The notes: generated from the letters alone by a model not told the origin. A stretch of 64,000 bases of DNA from Planctomycetota bacterium (GCA_020638655.1 JACKIC010000001.1:1054001-1118000); one strand, 5' to 3'. Shown: positions 49,822 through 58,615, numbered from the stretch's first letter. Numbers and translations are program-made.

Positions 49822-50555
49822 GGGGATTCGGAGTGTTGGCGGGCGGTTCGGTCGGCGATCTGGGTGCGCGTGTCGACGACGCGGCCGTCGTCCATGCGCA
49901 CGATGCGGTCGGCGAAGTGGAAGACGCGCGAGTCGTGGGTGACCACGACGAGCGCGCGATCGCCCTGCACGGCGATCTCGGCGAGCAGCTCCATCACCAA
50001 CTGGCCGTTGTCGGCGTCGAGCGCGCTGGTCGGTTCGTCGCAGACCACGAAGCGCGGCTCGTGCACGAGCGCGCGCGCGATCGCGACGCGCTGCTGCTGG
50101 CCGCCGGAGAGCTGCGTGGGGCGGGAGTGGCGCTTGTCGGCGATGCCGACGCGTTCGAGCGCGGCCTCGGCGGCAGCCAGCGCGCGGCGCCGCGCCTGCC
50201 CCTGCAGCAGCAGCGGCACGGCCACGTTCTCGGCGACGGTGATGGTCGGGATCAGGTTGAACTGCTGGAAGACGAACCCGATGTTCTGGCCGCGCCAGCG
50301 CGTCAGCGCGCCCTGGCTCATCGCCTGCGGGTCGACGCCGAGCACTTCGCAGCGGCCTTCGGTGCGGTCGAGGATGCCGGCGAGGATCGAGATCAGCGTG
50401 GTCTTGCCGCAGCCGCTCGGGCCGACCAGCATCACGAGCTCGCCGTAGGGCACCTCCAGGAAGGCGCCGCGCAGCGCGTGCACGGCGTTGCCGCCGCGGC
50501 CGAAGACCTTGGTGACGCCGTCGGTGGCGACGGCCAGGCGCACGGGCTCAGCCAC
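49818..50555 (-). CDS. ABC transporter ATPase (DevA/MacB-type)
   Basis: A 245-residue nucleotide-binding protein with intact Walker A GPSGCGKTT, Q loop FVFQQFNLIP, signature LSGGQQQR, Walker B FVVCDEPTSALD and the switch His in VVTHDS. The FQQFNLIPTLT-like segment places it in the LolD/MacB/DevA group that drives mechanotransmission-type exporters. Overlaps the permease gene by 8 bp and the HlyD-type gene by 4 bp. Confidence 0.93.
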   Translation of the reverse strand: MAEPVRLAVATDGVTKVFGRGGNAVHALRGAFLEVPYGELVMLVGPSGCGKTTLISILAGILDRTEGRCEVLGVDPQAMSQGALTRWRGQNIGFVFQQFNLIPTITVAENVAVPLLLQGQARRRALAAAEAALERVGIADKRHSRPTQLSGGQQQRVAIARALVHEPRFVVCDEPTSALDADNGQLVMELLAEIAVQGDRALVVVTHDSRVFHFADRIVRMDDGRVVDTRTQIADRTARQHSESP

Positions 50556-51729
50556 GGAACACCACCGCAGGCTCGAGCCGGATCACCTTGATCATGCTGA
50601 CGATCGACGACAGCGCGCAGATCAGCGCCACCGCGGCGGCGCTGATCGCGGGGATGTGCCACGTCATGCGGAATGCGAGCTCGGTGCCCTGCACGCGCAT
50701 GCCGAACAGCGCCGCGGCGCCGACGCCGAGTCCGTAGCCGACCACGCCCGCCAGCAGCGCCTGCAGCAGCACCATGCGCAAGAGCAGCCAGTTGCTGCCG
50801 CCCATCGCCTTGAGCGCGCCGAAGTAACGCAGGTTGTCGAGCGTGAAGTTGTAGAAGGTCTGGCCGGCGATCGCGACGCCGACCAGGAAGCCAAGCAGCA
50901 CCGCGATGCCGAAGTTGATCACGATGCCGGTGTTCTTGACGTAGTACATCACCGTGTCCCAGCTCATCTGCGCCTTGGTGCGCGCGCGCAGGCTGGTGGC
51001 GGCGGTGATGCGCTGCGCGAGCTCGCCGTGATCGACGCCGTGCACGGCCTTGGCGAGGATCAGCGACAGCTGCTTGCGTTCGGGCGGCGCGTAGCTGAGC
51101 GCGCGCGAGTAGGTGGTGTAGATCACCGGTTGACTCTGGAACGTGCGCGACACCTGGCACAGGCCGACGACCACGGCGCGTCGGTCGTTGATCTGCAGCA
51201 CGTCGCCGACCTTCATCGGGATGCGCGTGGCGTCCTTGGCGGGTTTGCCGTCGGCGTCGTAGGCGGACCACGAGTTCAGGCGCGTGTTCGCCGAGACCTC
51301 GTCGAGGATCACGCCGTCGCTGCGCCGAAGGTCGCCGAGTTGCCCCTCGATCATCTTCGGTGGGCCGCCGATCAGCGTCGCGTCGTCGAGGCCGACGACG
51401 ATCACCGAGCGGAACGTGCCGTTGGGCAGTCGGCCGCGCAGCAGCGACTTGTACATCGGCACCGCCCAGGCGACGCCGGGAACGCCACGCACGCGGTCGA
51501 GCGCGGTGCTCTGCATCGGTTCGAGCTCGTCGAGGTACTGGACCTCGGGGTCGGTCACCCACAGGTCGGGCAGGCTGGTGTCGTCGACGAACGCGAACGT
51601 GCGCGACATCAGGCCCGTGAAGATCGACGACTGCTGCGTGATCAGCAGCGCGGCGAAGCCGATGCCCAGCAGGATGCCGAAGTACTTGGCGAGGTCGCCG
51701 ACCAACATCTTGATCGCGATCTGGTTCAT
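50548..51729 (-). CDS. FtsX-type ABC permease (DevC-like)
   Basis: A 393-residue permease with the MacB/FtsX arrangement: one N-terminal helix (GILLGIGFAALLITQQSSI), a large extracytoplasmic domain of about 220 residues, then three helices near the C-terminus (INFGIAVLLGFLVGVAIAG, LLQALLAGVVGYGLGVGA, AISAAAVALICALSSIVSM). The LAKYFGILLG-LLITQQ opening resembles cyanobacterial DevC, which exports large lipids or peptides with DevB, DevA and TolC. The gene overlaps the TetR gene by 4 bp (ATGA) and the ATPase gene by 8 bp. Substrate unknown. Confidence 0.9.
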   Translation of the reverse strand: MNQIAIKMLVGDLAKYFGILLGIGFAALLITQQSSIFTGLMSRTFAFVDDTSLPDLWVTDPEVQYLDELEPMQSTALDRVRGVPGVAWAVPMYKSLLRGRLPNGTFRSVIVVGLDDATLIGGPPKMIEGQLGDLRRSDGVILDEVSANTRLNSWSAYDADGKPAKDATRIPMKVGDVLQINDRRAVVVGLCQVSRTFQSQPVIYTTYSRALSYAPPERKQLSLILAKAVHGVDHGELAQRITAATSLRARTKAQMSWDTVMYYVKNTGIVINFGIAVLLGFLVGVAIAGQTFYNFTLDNLRYFGALKAMGGSNWLLLRMVLLQALLAGVVGYGLGVGAAALFGMRVQGTELAFRMTWHIPAISAAAVALICALSSIVSMIKVIRLEPAVVFRG

Positions 51730-52388
51730 CGCGCGCTCCTGCGGCGGGTGGTGGGGGACGACGGCTTCGCCAGCGCGGCGAGCCCGCCCAGCGTGAAGGT
51801 GACGACGTGGTCGATGAGCCGATCGAGCCCGGCGGCGCTCTCCTCGGGCATCGCGCCGAGGCGCTCGAGCACGGCGCTGGCGTGTTTGTAGATCAACACC
51901 TGGCCGATGATGCTGTTGACCGCGTCGCGCAGCTTCGCGGGCTTCGTGCGCGGCGGCAGGATGCGCTTGACCATCGTGGTCAGGCGGCCGTGCATCGGGC
52001 GGATCGAGCGTTCGACCATCGCGTCGAGCGCCGGCGTCGGGTCGACGATCTCCTTCGCCAGCAGCGTCTGCACCCACGTGGGGCGGTCGGGGTGCAGCAT
52101 CGAGCCGATCCACCAGCGCAGCCACGTTGCCAGCGTCTGCTGCGGGTCGGCGCCCGCTGCGGGCACCGGCATCGTGCTGCCGACGAACGCGCGCTGGTGC
52201 GCGTGGGCCAGCACCGCGCCGTAGAAGCCGAGCTTGCTGCCGAAGTGGTAGTTGACCGAGGCGACGTTGCAGCGCGCCGCCGCGCAGATCTCCTTGATGC
52301 CGGTGTCGCGGAAGCCGCGCGCGGCGAACAGGGGCCCTGCGACCTCGAGCAGGCGCGTGCGGGTGGCGTCGGAAGGGGCGGGGACCAT
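51726..52388 (-). CDS. TetR-family repressor, CecR-like (C-terminal DUF1956-type domain)
   Basis: A 220-residue transcription regulator. The helix-turn-helix is RLLEVAGPLFAARGFRDTG to NVASVNYHFGSKLGFY (about residues 14-55). The C-terminal ligand domain has WLRWWIGSMLHPDRPTWV and LAKEIVDPTPALDAMV, resembling DUF1956 of CecR/YbiH, an E. coli regulator that controls a neighbouring HlyD-ABC exporter. First gene of the exporter operon, so it would autoregulate and control the pump. ATG 52388 is chosen because it lies 9 nt after a CACACT -10 with TTGAAT -35; the upstream in-frame start crosses the promoter. An operator candidate is at 52422-52439. Confidence 0.9.
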   Translation of the reverse strand: MVPAPSDATRTRLLEVAGPLFAARGFRDTGIKEICAAARCNVASVNYHFGSKLGFYGAVLAHAHQRAFVGSTMPVPAAGADPQQTLATWLRWWIGSMLHPDRPTWVQTLLAKEIVDPTPALDAMVERSIRPMHGRLTTMVKRILPPRTKPAKLRDAVNSIIGQVLIYKHASAVLERLGAMPEESAAGLDRLIDHVVTFTLGGLAALAKPSSPTTRRRSAR

Positions 52389-52397
52389 CGGCCGCGC

Positions 52398-52426
52398 AGT
52401 GTGGGGCGGCGGTCGTCCGAATTCAA
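52398..52426 (-). promoter_or_regulatory. Putative promoter of the TetR-exporter operon
   Basis: On the minus strand: -35 TTGAAT (52426-52421), a 17-bp spacer, -10 CACACT (52403-52398), then 9 nt to ATG 52388. The -35 overlaps the left half of the palindrome at 52422-52439, so a bound repressor would shut the operon. Confidence 0.5.
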
Positions 52427-52439
52427 ATGAAGGTTTGAA
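52422..52439. promoter_or_regulatory. Palindromic operator candidate for the TetR-family regulator
   Basis: TTCAAA-TGAAGG-TTTGAA: two exact 6-bp inverse arms with a 6-bp centre, 18 bp in all, typical of TetR-family operators. It is an AT-rich island in GC-rich DNA, overlaps the tetR -35, and lies 7 bp upstream of the MFS -35, so one dimer could affect both divergent promoters. Confidence 0.6.
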
Positions 52440-52446
52440 ATGCACG

Positions 52447-52475
52447 TTGGCATCCGCAGGCATCCTGGCTAGCCT
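52447..52475 (+). promoter_or_regulatory. Putative leaderless promoter of the MFS transporter gene
   Basis: TTGGCA (52447-52452), a 17-bp spacer, TAGCCT (52470-52475), then 8 nt to the GTG at 52484. The optimal spacer makes this one of the best promoter candidates in the window. Confidence 0.5.
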
Positions 52476-52483
52476 GCCGCGCC

Positions 52484-53884
52484 GTGTCCGACTCGCCGTC
52501 CTCCAACCGCCTGCTGGTGTGGGCGATCGTCGCCTCGCAGTTCGGCCCGCCGTTCATGTTCTCGGGCGTCGCCGTGGCGCTGCCGAGCATGGGGCACGAG
52601 CTCGGCCTGTCGGCGACCGAGCTGAGCCTGATCGAGACGACCTTCCTGGCCAGCGCCACGGCGTTCCTGCTGCCCGCGGGCAAGCTCGCCGACGCGTCGG
52701 ATCGTCGCTCGATGTTCCGCTGGGGGCTGATGGTGTTCGCGGCGCTGACGTTCGCGATCGGGCTCGTCTCGGACGGCGGCGCGATCGTGGTGCTGCGCTT
52801 CCTGCAGGGCATGGTGTCGACGCTGTGCGCCGCGGCGGGGCCGGCGCTGCTCGTCGAGCTCGTGCCTCCGTCGCAGCGGGGCAAGGTCTTCGGCGCCGTG
52901 CTCGGCGTCGCCTACGCGGGACTCTCGCTGGGGCCGCTGTGTGCTGGCTGGATCGTCGCGCACCTGGGCTGGCGCGCGGTGTTCTTCTTCGGCACGGGTC
53001 TGATCGTCGTCGGCGCGCTGCCCGTGCTGCTCGGCATGCGGTCGAAGTGGCGACGCCCGGAGCGCTGGGTGCACGTGCCGAGCCTGCTGCTGCTCGTCGC
53101 CGCGATCCTCGCCGCGGTGTTCGGCAGCGCCGCGCTGCAGACCGCGTGGGGGCCGTGGGCGCTCGGCGGCGGCGGCGCGGCGCTGGTCCTGTTCGTGTTC
53201 ATGCAGCTGCGTGTGCAGACGCCGCTGCTCGACGTGCGTGAGCTCGTGCGCAACGCGCCGCTCGGCCGCGCCCTGCTCGTGCAGCTGCTGCTCTACCTGA
53301 ACGCCTACTGCGCGATCTTCATGCTGAGCCTGTTCCTGCAGGTCGTGCGCGGCATGGCGCCGCCCGACGCGGGTCTAGTGCTGGGCATCGGCTCGGTGCT
53401 GATGACGATCGTTGCGCCGTTCGCGGGCCGGCTCGCGGACAAGGTGCGGCCCACCGCGGTCGCCGCCTGCGGCGTCGTCGCGATCGTCGTCAGCTCTTCG
53501 TTCGGAACGCAGCTCGACGCGACCTCGGGCCTGTGGCACGTCGCCGCGGTGCTGATCGCGCAGGGCATCGGCTTCGGCCTGTTCTCGTCGCCCAACCTCA
53601 CCTCGATCATGAGCAGTGCCGGCGAGCACCGCAGCGGCATGGCCTCGGCGCTCGCGGCGCAGTCGCGCGGCATCGGCATGTTCTGCGGCATGGGCGTGAC
53701 CGCGGCGATGATCGCGCTCGACTTCGGCAGCGCGCCGGTCGCCGAGCACCCCGAGCGCTTCGTCGGCACGATGCGGGCGGCGTATGCGGTGTTGTTGGGG
53801 TCGTCGACGCTGGCGCTGGTGGTGGCGCTGGTCGGCCGGCGCGGACGGGACGGCCGGAAGCCGCTAGAGTCCGGGGCCGCATGA
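52484..53884 (+). CDS. MFS transporter, DHA2-like drug/metabolite exporter
   Basis: A 466-residue inner-membrane transporter with about 14 hydrophobic segments. Motif A is seen as GKLADASDRRSMF after helix 2, with related GRLADKVRPTA in the second half. RFLQGMVSTLCAAAGPAL and the WRAVFFFGTGLIVVGALPVLL segment fit DHA2-type drug:proton antiporters of the EmrB class. Transcribed divergently from the tetR-exporter operon across 95 bp containing the palindromic operator, so joint control is likely. Starts at GTG. Its stop overlaps the next gene as ATGA. Confidence 0.88.
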   Translation: MSDSPSSNRLLVWAIVASQFGPPFMFSGVAVALPSMGHELGLSATELSLIETTFLASATAFLLPAGKLADASDRRSMFRWGLMVFAALTFAIGLVSDGGAIVVLRFLQGMVSTLCAAAGPALLVELVPPSQRGKVFGAVLGVAYAGLSLGPLCAGWIVAHLGWRAVFFFGTGLIVVGALPVLLGMRSKWRRPERWVHVPSLLLLVAAILAAVFGSAALQTAWGPWALGGGGAALVLFVFMQLRVQTPLLDVRELVRNAPLGRALLVQLLLYLNAYCAIFMLSLFLQVVRGMAPPDAGLVLGIGSVLMTIVAPFAGRLADKVRPTAVAACGVVAIVVSSSFGTQLDATSGLWHVAAVLIAQGIGFGLFSSPNLTSIMSSAGEHRSGMASALAAQSRGIGMFCGMGVTAAMIALDFGSAPVAEHPERFVGTMRAAYAVLLGSSTLALVVALVGRRGRDGRKPLESGAA

Positions 53885-54972
53885 AACAGTTCGTCCCGGG
53901 TCCGCTGCTGGTTCTGGCGGTGGCGCTGCCCGCGCAGGACCAGCGCAGCAACGAACGCATCGCCAAGGCGACGGTGATCGAGGAGCGGGTCCTGCGCTGG
54001 GGCGAGGGGGGGATGCCGCAGTGCCCGGACGGCGCGACGCCGATCGGGTTGTCGTTCTCAGGCGACGGACAGTGGCTCGCGGTTCAGGTGCCGCAGCAAT
54101 TGCACTGCATCGCGCTCTCGTCCGGACACGTGACGAGCCTGGACTGCCGCGGCTCGCTGTCCGGCGAGTTGTCCGGTGCGCGCATCCTCGCGCGGGACCA
54201 ATGGGGCGAATGGGCCGTCGCACTTCCCGGCGGCGCTTGCGAGCGATTGACCGAACGCGTGCCCCCGCGGCAGGTCGCGGGCAAGATTCGCTTCTCGCCC
54301 GTGGACTTCGACAGCTGGCTCGTCGATCCAAGCGGTGCGCGAGCCATCGGCAGGATGACGGCCCGCTTGCGCGACCTGGGGAAGCAGGAGGAGAAGCAGT
54401 TGCTCGGAGCCGACGGTGCGGCGCTGATAGGGCCGCGGCGCATCGTGGTCTGGGTTGCGTGGGACGGGGCGGGGGGAGGATTTGCGTTGGCGTTCGACGA
54501 CGACGGTCGAGGCGCGTTCGTCTTGTTCGATGGCGGTGGCCGTGAGGTCCGACGCTTCGACAGCCGCGTGCCGGCGCTCTGCGAGTTCGGTGCGACAGGC
54601 GAGTGGCTCTACTGGATCGACGGGTCGTTGTGCCGCGGCAGCATGCGCAGCGGTGAGGTGGTCAGGTCCGACGGTCCCGAACAGTTCCGCTTCTGGCCGA
54701 TCGATCCGGTCCTGGGCATCGGTGTCGACGGCATCGATTTCTGCCTGTGGAGCCTCGCCGACGTGAAGGTCGTGAAGCGCGTGCCGATCGGCGCGCCACT
54801 GCCGGTGCGTGAGTCGCCGATCGGTCCCGCGCCGGCGCCGTTGAAAGGGCCTGCGAGACCACTGCTCGACAAGGGGGTGATCTGCGGCGGCGCCGTGACG
54901 GCTTCGCGGCATCGGGACCGCATCGCCCTCGCGTCGCAGCAGGGCGTGCACGTCTTCCGCGTGCAGAACTGA
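53881..54972 (+). CDS. Exported protein, unknown, propeller-like
   Basis: A 363-residue protein with signal peptide MKQFVPGPLLVLAVALPAQ. The mature part has repeated beta-strand pairs with SFSGDGQWLAVQVPQQ and FGATGEWLYWIDGSLCRG, reminiscent of WD/YVTN-type propeller blades, but no conserved motif. The ATG is overlapped by the MFS stop (ATGA), implying coupling, although a TAGAGT hexamer 10 nt upstream could give it an independent start. It converges on mqnE with 3 bp between stops. Function unknown. Confidence 0.7.
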   Translation: MKQFVPGPLLVLAVALPAQDQRSNERIAKATVIEERVLRWGEGGMPQCPDGATPIGLSFSGDGQWLAVQVPQQLHCIALSSGHVTSLDCRGSLSGELSGARILARDQWGEWAVALPGGACERLTERVPPRQVAGKIRFSPVDFDSWLVDPSGARAIGRMTARLRDLGKQEEKQLLGADGAALIGPRRIVVWVAWDGAGGGFALAFDDDGRGAFVLFDGGGREVRRFDSRVPALCEFGATGEWLYWIDGSLCRGSMRSGEVVRSDGPEQFRFWPIDPVLGIGVDGIDFCLWSLADVKVVKRVPIGAPLPVRESPIGPAPAPLKGPARPLLDKGVICGGAVTASRHRDRIALASQQGVHVFRVQN

Positions 54973-54975
54973 CGC

Positions 54976-56115
54976 TCAGCTCGCCGCGCCGATCTCTTCG
55001 TACACCGTCGACCGCTGCACCGGCTCGTACCCCGCCTCGCGGATCAGATGCCCGATCTGCGCTTCGGTCAGCACCTCGGGCTCGGTCGTGCCCGCGTCGT
55101 GCGTGATCTTCTCCTCGGTCACCGTGCCGTCGATGTCGTTGGCGCCGAAGCTCAGCGCCGTCTGCGCCGACTCGCGGGTCAGCATGATCCAGTAGGCCTT
55201 GATGTGCGGGAAGTTGTCGAGCATCAGCCGGCCGACCGCGATCGAGCGCTGGTCGAGGAAGCCCGTGGTCACGTGGCCGTAGTTGGCGAGGTCGGTGTGG
55301 TAGGGCCAGAACGCGAGCGGGATGTAGGCCATGAAGCCGCCGCACTCGTCCTGCAGCTCGCGCAGCTTGACGAGGTGCGTGACGCGTTCCTCGGTGCGCT
55401 CGATGTGGCCGTAGAGCATCGTCGCGTTCATCTTGAAGCCGGCCTTCTGCACCTTGCGCGCGGTGTCGAGCCAGCCCTGCGGGCCCTGCTTCTCGCGGAA
55501 CACGGCCTTGTGCACACGATCGACGAGCACCTCGGCGCCGCCGCCGGGGCAGCTGCCGAGGCCGGCTTCGCGCAGGTCGGCGAACACCTCGTCCTCGCTC
55601 TTGCCCGAGATCTTCAGCATGTGGTCGATCTCGACCATCGTGAACGCCTTGACGTGGATGTCGGGGCGCGCGCGCTTGGCGGCGCGCACGACGTCGAGGT
55701 AGTACTCGTACGGCATCGTCGGATGGATACCGGCGACCATGTGCACTTCGGTGACGGGGCGGTGCAGCTGCTCCTTGACCTTCTGCTCGACGATCTCGGG
55801 CGTCATCAGGTAGCCGCGTTCTTCACCTTCCTTGGCCGCGAACGCGCAGAACTTGCACGAGTAGATGCAGATGTTGGTGTAGTTGACGTGCTGGTTGATG
55901 TTGAAGTACGTCTTCTTGCCGTGCATGCGGCTGCGCACGCGGTGCGCCATCAGGCCGACGGCGGCCAGGTGCGGCGTTTCGTAGAGCCGCACACCGTCTT
56001 CGAACGACAGGCGCTCGCCGGCGCGCACCTTGGCGTCGATGTCGCCCAGACCGGCGCGGTCGATCAGGCGGGTGGCGAGGGATTCGTCGAGGTGCGCGTA
56101 GGCGTAGGCGTTCAT
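54976..56115 (-). CDS. mqnE: Aminodeoxyfutalosine synthase, radical SAM
   Basis: A 379-residue radical SAM enzyme with the [4Fe-4S] ligands C83, C87 and C90 in NICIYSCKFCAF, then EVHMVAGIHPTMPYEYY, GLGSCPGGGAEVLVDRVH and KMNATMLYGHIERTEERV, all characteristic of MqnE. It joins SAM and 3-[(1-carboxyvinyl)oxy]benzoate to form aminodeoxyfutalosine, so this bacterium probably makes menaquinone by the futalosine route. MqnC is the close alternative, but the HIERTEERVTHLVKLRELQ and GGFMAYIPLAFWP segments favour MqnE. No other mqn gene is adjacent. A TAGGCT about 30 nt upstream may be its -10. Confidence 0.9.
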   Translation of the reverse strand: MNAYAYAHLDESLATRLIDRAGLGDIDAKVRAGERLSFEDGVRLYETPHLAAVGLMAHRVRSRMHGKKTYFNINQHVNYTNICIYSCKFCAFAAKEGEERGYLMTPEIVEQKVKEQLHRPVTEVHMVAGIHPTMPYEYYLDVVRAAKRARPDIHVKAFTMVEIDHMLKISGKSEDEVFADLREAGLGSCPGGGAEVLVDRVHKAVFREKQGPQGWLDTARKVQKAGFKMNATMLYGHIERTEERVTHLVKLRELQDECGGFMAYIPLAFWPYHTDLANYGHVTTGFLDQRSIAVGRLMLDNFPHIKAYWIMLTRESAQTALSFGANDIDGTVTEEKITHDAGTTEPEVLTEAQIGHLIREAGYEPVQRSTVYEEIGAAS

Positions 56116-56422
56116 GCTCTGGAGCCCGGAAACGGGGCGGGGAGCCTAGTCTTTCACGGCGCCGAGGTGAAGGAAGCGCCCGCGGGAACGGGTGTCTCGG
56201 CTGCTGCCCGACCGCGAACTCCTGCAGATGCAGGCCTTGTCGACGCCCGACACGAAGGCCTGCGATCCTCCCGCCCGGCGACCGGTCGCGCCCTCGCCCT
56301 GACTTGCGCTCGAACCGCCCATGAGAGCGGCGCGCCGTGTCTGGCTGGGTCACCGGTGTTACGTAGGCGCCCTGTGGTTCGCGGTTGCCGGCTCCCTACC
56401 ATCGCGGCGCTCGCAACTCGCC
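56116..56422. other. 307-bp divergent intergenic region between mqnE and the subtilase gene
   Basis: No convincing gene is present. It holds the likely mqnE promoter near 56150 on the minus strand, a large stem-loop (56230-56263) and a plus-strand TACCAT (56397-56402) 20 nt before the subtilase ATG. The ATG at 56321 gives an in-frame extension of the subtilase but lacks a good signal peptide, so it is not used. Confidence 0.5.
56230..56263. repeat. Long imperfect inverted repeat (stem-loop)
   Basis: GCAGGCCTT (56230-56238) pairs exactly with AAGGCCTGC (56255-56263). Inside, GTCG (56239-56242) pairs with CGAC (56248-56251), with a 3-nt bulge and a 5-nt loop. That gives 13 base pairs in a noncoding region with no U-tract, between divergent genes. 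Confidence 0.5.
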
Positions 56423-58600
56423 ATGGCACCGCTCCTAGCCTCGCTGCTGCTGCTCGCCCAGCAGGGGCCGGCCCCTCTGGCCCGGTCCGTCCGTGATCTG
56501 CCCGAACTCGGCGTCGTCGTGCGCGACGAGCGGTGGCTCGATCGTGCGGGCCTGCGCATCGAGCGCCGCACGAGCGACGAACGCGGCCGGCCGGTCGACC
56601 TCGACGCGCTGCTCGCCGCCGAAGTCGCGCGGCGCGACCGTCGCGCGGGCAAGTTGCACCCGACGCTGGTCGGCAAGTTCGCGGCGCACGGTGGGGCGCA
56701 GGACGTGGCGTTCTGGCTGGTGCAGAGCGCGTCGCGCAGCGATCTGCGGGCGAGGATCGATCGCGAGCTGTTGGCCGGTGCAACCCCGGAGGTGGCGCGA
56801 AGGGCGGCGCTCGCGCTGGCGGCCGCCGAGGTGCAGCCCGGCAACGAGGCGTTCGCCGCGGCGGCGCGCGCGGCCGGTGCGCAGGTGCTCCACGTCGACA
56901 CGCTGACGCCCGTGGTGTTCGTTCGCGGTGAGGTGGGCCAGGTGCGGCGGCTCGCCGCGCGCGCCGACGTCGATCGCGTCTACTGGGCGGCGCCGCGCTG
57001 GTTCGACGAGGGCGGCGCGCTCGGGGCGCCGGCCAACGAGTGGGCCTCCAAGACCGCGCGCACCGACGTCGTGCACCGCCGCGGGATCACCGGCCAGGGC
57101 GTCAGGGTGCTGGTCAACGACACCGAGGAGGTGGCGGGCAACAACCCGTTCCTGCCGGCCGTCGTGCGGGGCACCAACGGCGTCGTCGGCGCGCACGCGA
57201 CGGCGGTCGCCGGCGTGCTCGCCAGCGGCCACGTGCCGCAGACCGGCGCTGCGCCCGGCCTGCAGCAGCTCTACAGCTACGGCGGCTGGGGCGACGTGGT
57301 CGCGCCGCAGGCGTGGGCCTGGGGCATGGCGCAGGGCATCAGCTTCGGCAACTGCTCGTGGTGGAACGGGCTCAAGGGGCAGATCGAGTTCCTCGACCGC
57401 TACTTCGACTACGTCATCCGTCACTTCGCCGTGATGCTGTTCAAGTCGGCCGGCAACCAGGGCGGCGGCGACGGCAAGATCACCACGCCGGGTTGCGGCT
57501 ACAACATGTTCGCGGTCGGCAACGCCGACGACCGCGCCAGCCACGACTGGGACGACGATGTGATGTCGCCGTCGTCGAGCTGGGTCGATCCGATCGAAGG
57601 TCACACCAAGCCCGAGGTCGTCTCGTGCGGCACGACGATCACGACGACGACGGCGGCGGCGCCGTGGATCGGCGCGCAGGGCTCGGGAACGTCCTACGCC
57701 GCGCCCGTTGCCTGCGGCAGCGCGGCGCTGCTGGCGCAGACGGTGCCGGCGCTGCAGGTGCAGCCCGAGGCCGTGCGGGCGCTGCTGATGGCCGGCGCGT
57801 TCCACAACATCGAAGGCGCGTGTGCGCGCAGCGACCGCGACGGCGTCGGCCACATCGACGCCGCGGCGTCGCAGTCGGCGGCGGCGCGCGGCCAGTACCA
57901 CGTCGCGTCGCTGACGCCCGCGTCGTTCACCAACGGCGCCTACGACGTCGCCGTGCCGCTCGTGGCCGGGGACGAGACGCGGCTGTGCGCGGTGTGGTTC
58001 TCGCTCGCCGACTCGAGCTACACCACCGACGTGTTGTCGATGGACCTGGACCTGCTCGTGCTGTGGGGCAACACCGTCGTCGCCGCGGCGGCCGCGCCGC
58101 AGGACCCGTTCGAGATCGTGCAGTTCGTGCCGCCCTTCACGGGCACCTACACGGTGCGCCTGCAGCAGCAGCGGTTCACGGGCACGAGCGAACCGTTCGC
58201 GCTGGCCTGGGTCGGGCGCCGCAACGCGGCTACCGACGAGGTGATCGTCGGCGGTCGCCCCGCGCCCGGCGGCACGGTCACGTTCGACTTCGTCGACACC
58301 TACCACCCGGGGGCGTTGTACCTCGCCGTGCTCTCGCTGACGGGAGCGCCGGCGACGATGCCGGTCGGGCCGCTCAAGGTGCTCGAGCTCGGCCACGACC
58401 CGCTGGTGCAGGCCTCGGTGGTCGTGCCGGGCTTCTACGGCATGCTGGACAACGTCGGCCGCGCCAACGCGAGCCTGCAGCTGCCGAACATCGCCTGGCT
58501 CACGGGTCTCTCGATGCACACCGCGATGGTCACGATCGATCTGGGGCTGCCCGAGATCGTCGAGGAGACCTCGCCGGTGACGACGTTCGCGGTGCGCTGA
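56423..58600 (+). CDS. Secreted subtilisin-like (S8) protease
   Basis: A 725-residue secreted serine protease. Signal MAPLLASLLLLAQQ is followed by a prodomain-like region to about residue 205. The S8 catalytic domain spans about 220-490: Asp in VLVNDTEEV (about 231), His in GAHATAVAGVLAS (about 257), oxyanion Asn in LFKSAGNQGG (about 347) and nucleophile Ser in GSGTSYAAPVACG (about 422). The canonical DTG and HGT are DTE and HAT here, but all catalytic residues are present. The C-terminal 230 residues are beta-rich, with a pre-peptidase-like domain (FEIVQFVPPFTGTYTVRL). Start ATG 56423 gives the signal peptide. Likely degrades extracellular protein. Confidence 0.85.
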   Translation: MAPLLASLLLLAQQGPAPLARSVRDLPELGVVVRDERWLDRAGLRIERRTSDERGRPVDLDALLAAEVARRDRRAGKLHPTLVGKFAAHGGAQDVAFWLVQSASRSDLRARIDRELLAGATPEVARRAALALAAAEVQPGNEAFAAAARAAGAQVLHVDTLTPVVFVRGEVGQVRRLAARADVDRVYWAAPRWFDEGGALGAPANEWASKTARTDVVHRRGITGQGVRVLVNDTEEVAGNNPFLPAVVRGTNGVVGAHATAVAGVLASGHVPQTGAAPGLQQLYSYGGWGDVVAPQAWAWGMAQGISFGNCSWWNGLKGQIEFLDRYFDYVIRHFAVMLFKSAGNQGGGDGKITTPGCGYNMFAVGNADDRASHDWDDDVMSPSSSWVDPIEGHTKPEVVSCGTTITTTTAAAPWIGAQGSGTSYAAPVACGSAALLAQTVPALQVQPEAVRALLMAGAFHNIEGACARSDRDGVGHIDAAASQSAAARGQYHVASLTPASFTNGAYDVAVPLVAGDETRLCAVWFSLADSSYTTDVLSMDLDLLVLWGNTVVAAAAAPQDPFEIVQFVPPFTGTYTVRLQQQRFTGTSEPFALAWVGRRNAATDEVIVGGRPAPGGTVTFDFVDTYHPGALYLAVLSLTGAPATMPVGPLKVLELGHDPLVQASVVVPGFYGMLDNVGRANASLQLPNIAWLTGLSMHTAMVTIDLGLPEIVEETSPVTTFAVR

Positions 58601-58615
58601 GCCGCGCGCGCGGCG

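Noticed and set aside
52389..52463. Upstream start for the TetR gene at 52463
   Set aside because: It would cross the palindromic operator and the putative promoter; the helix-turn-helix domain is complete from ATG 52388.
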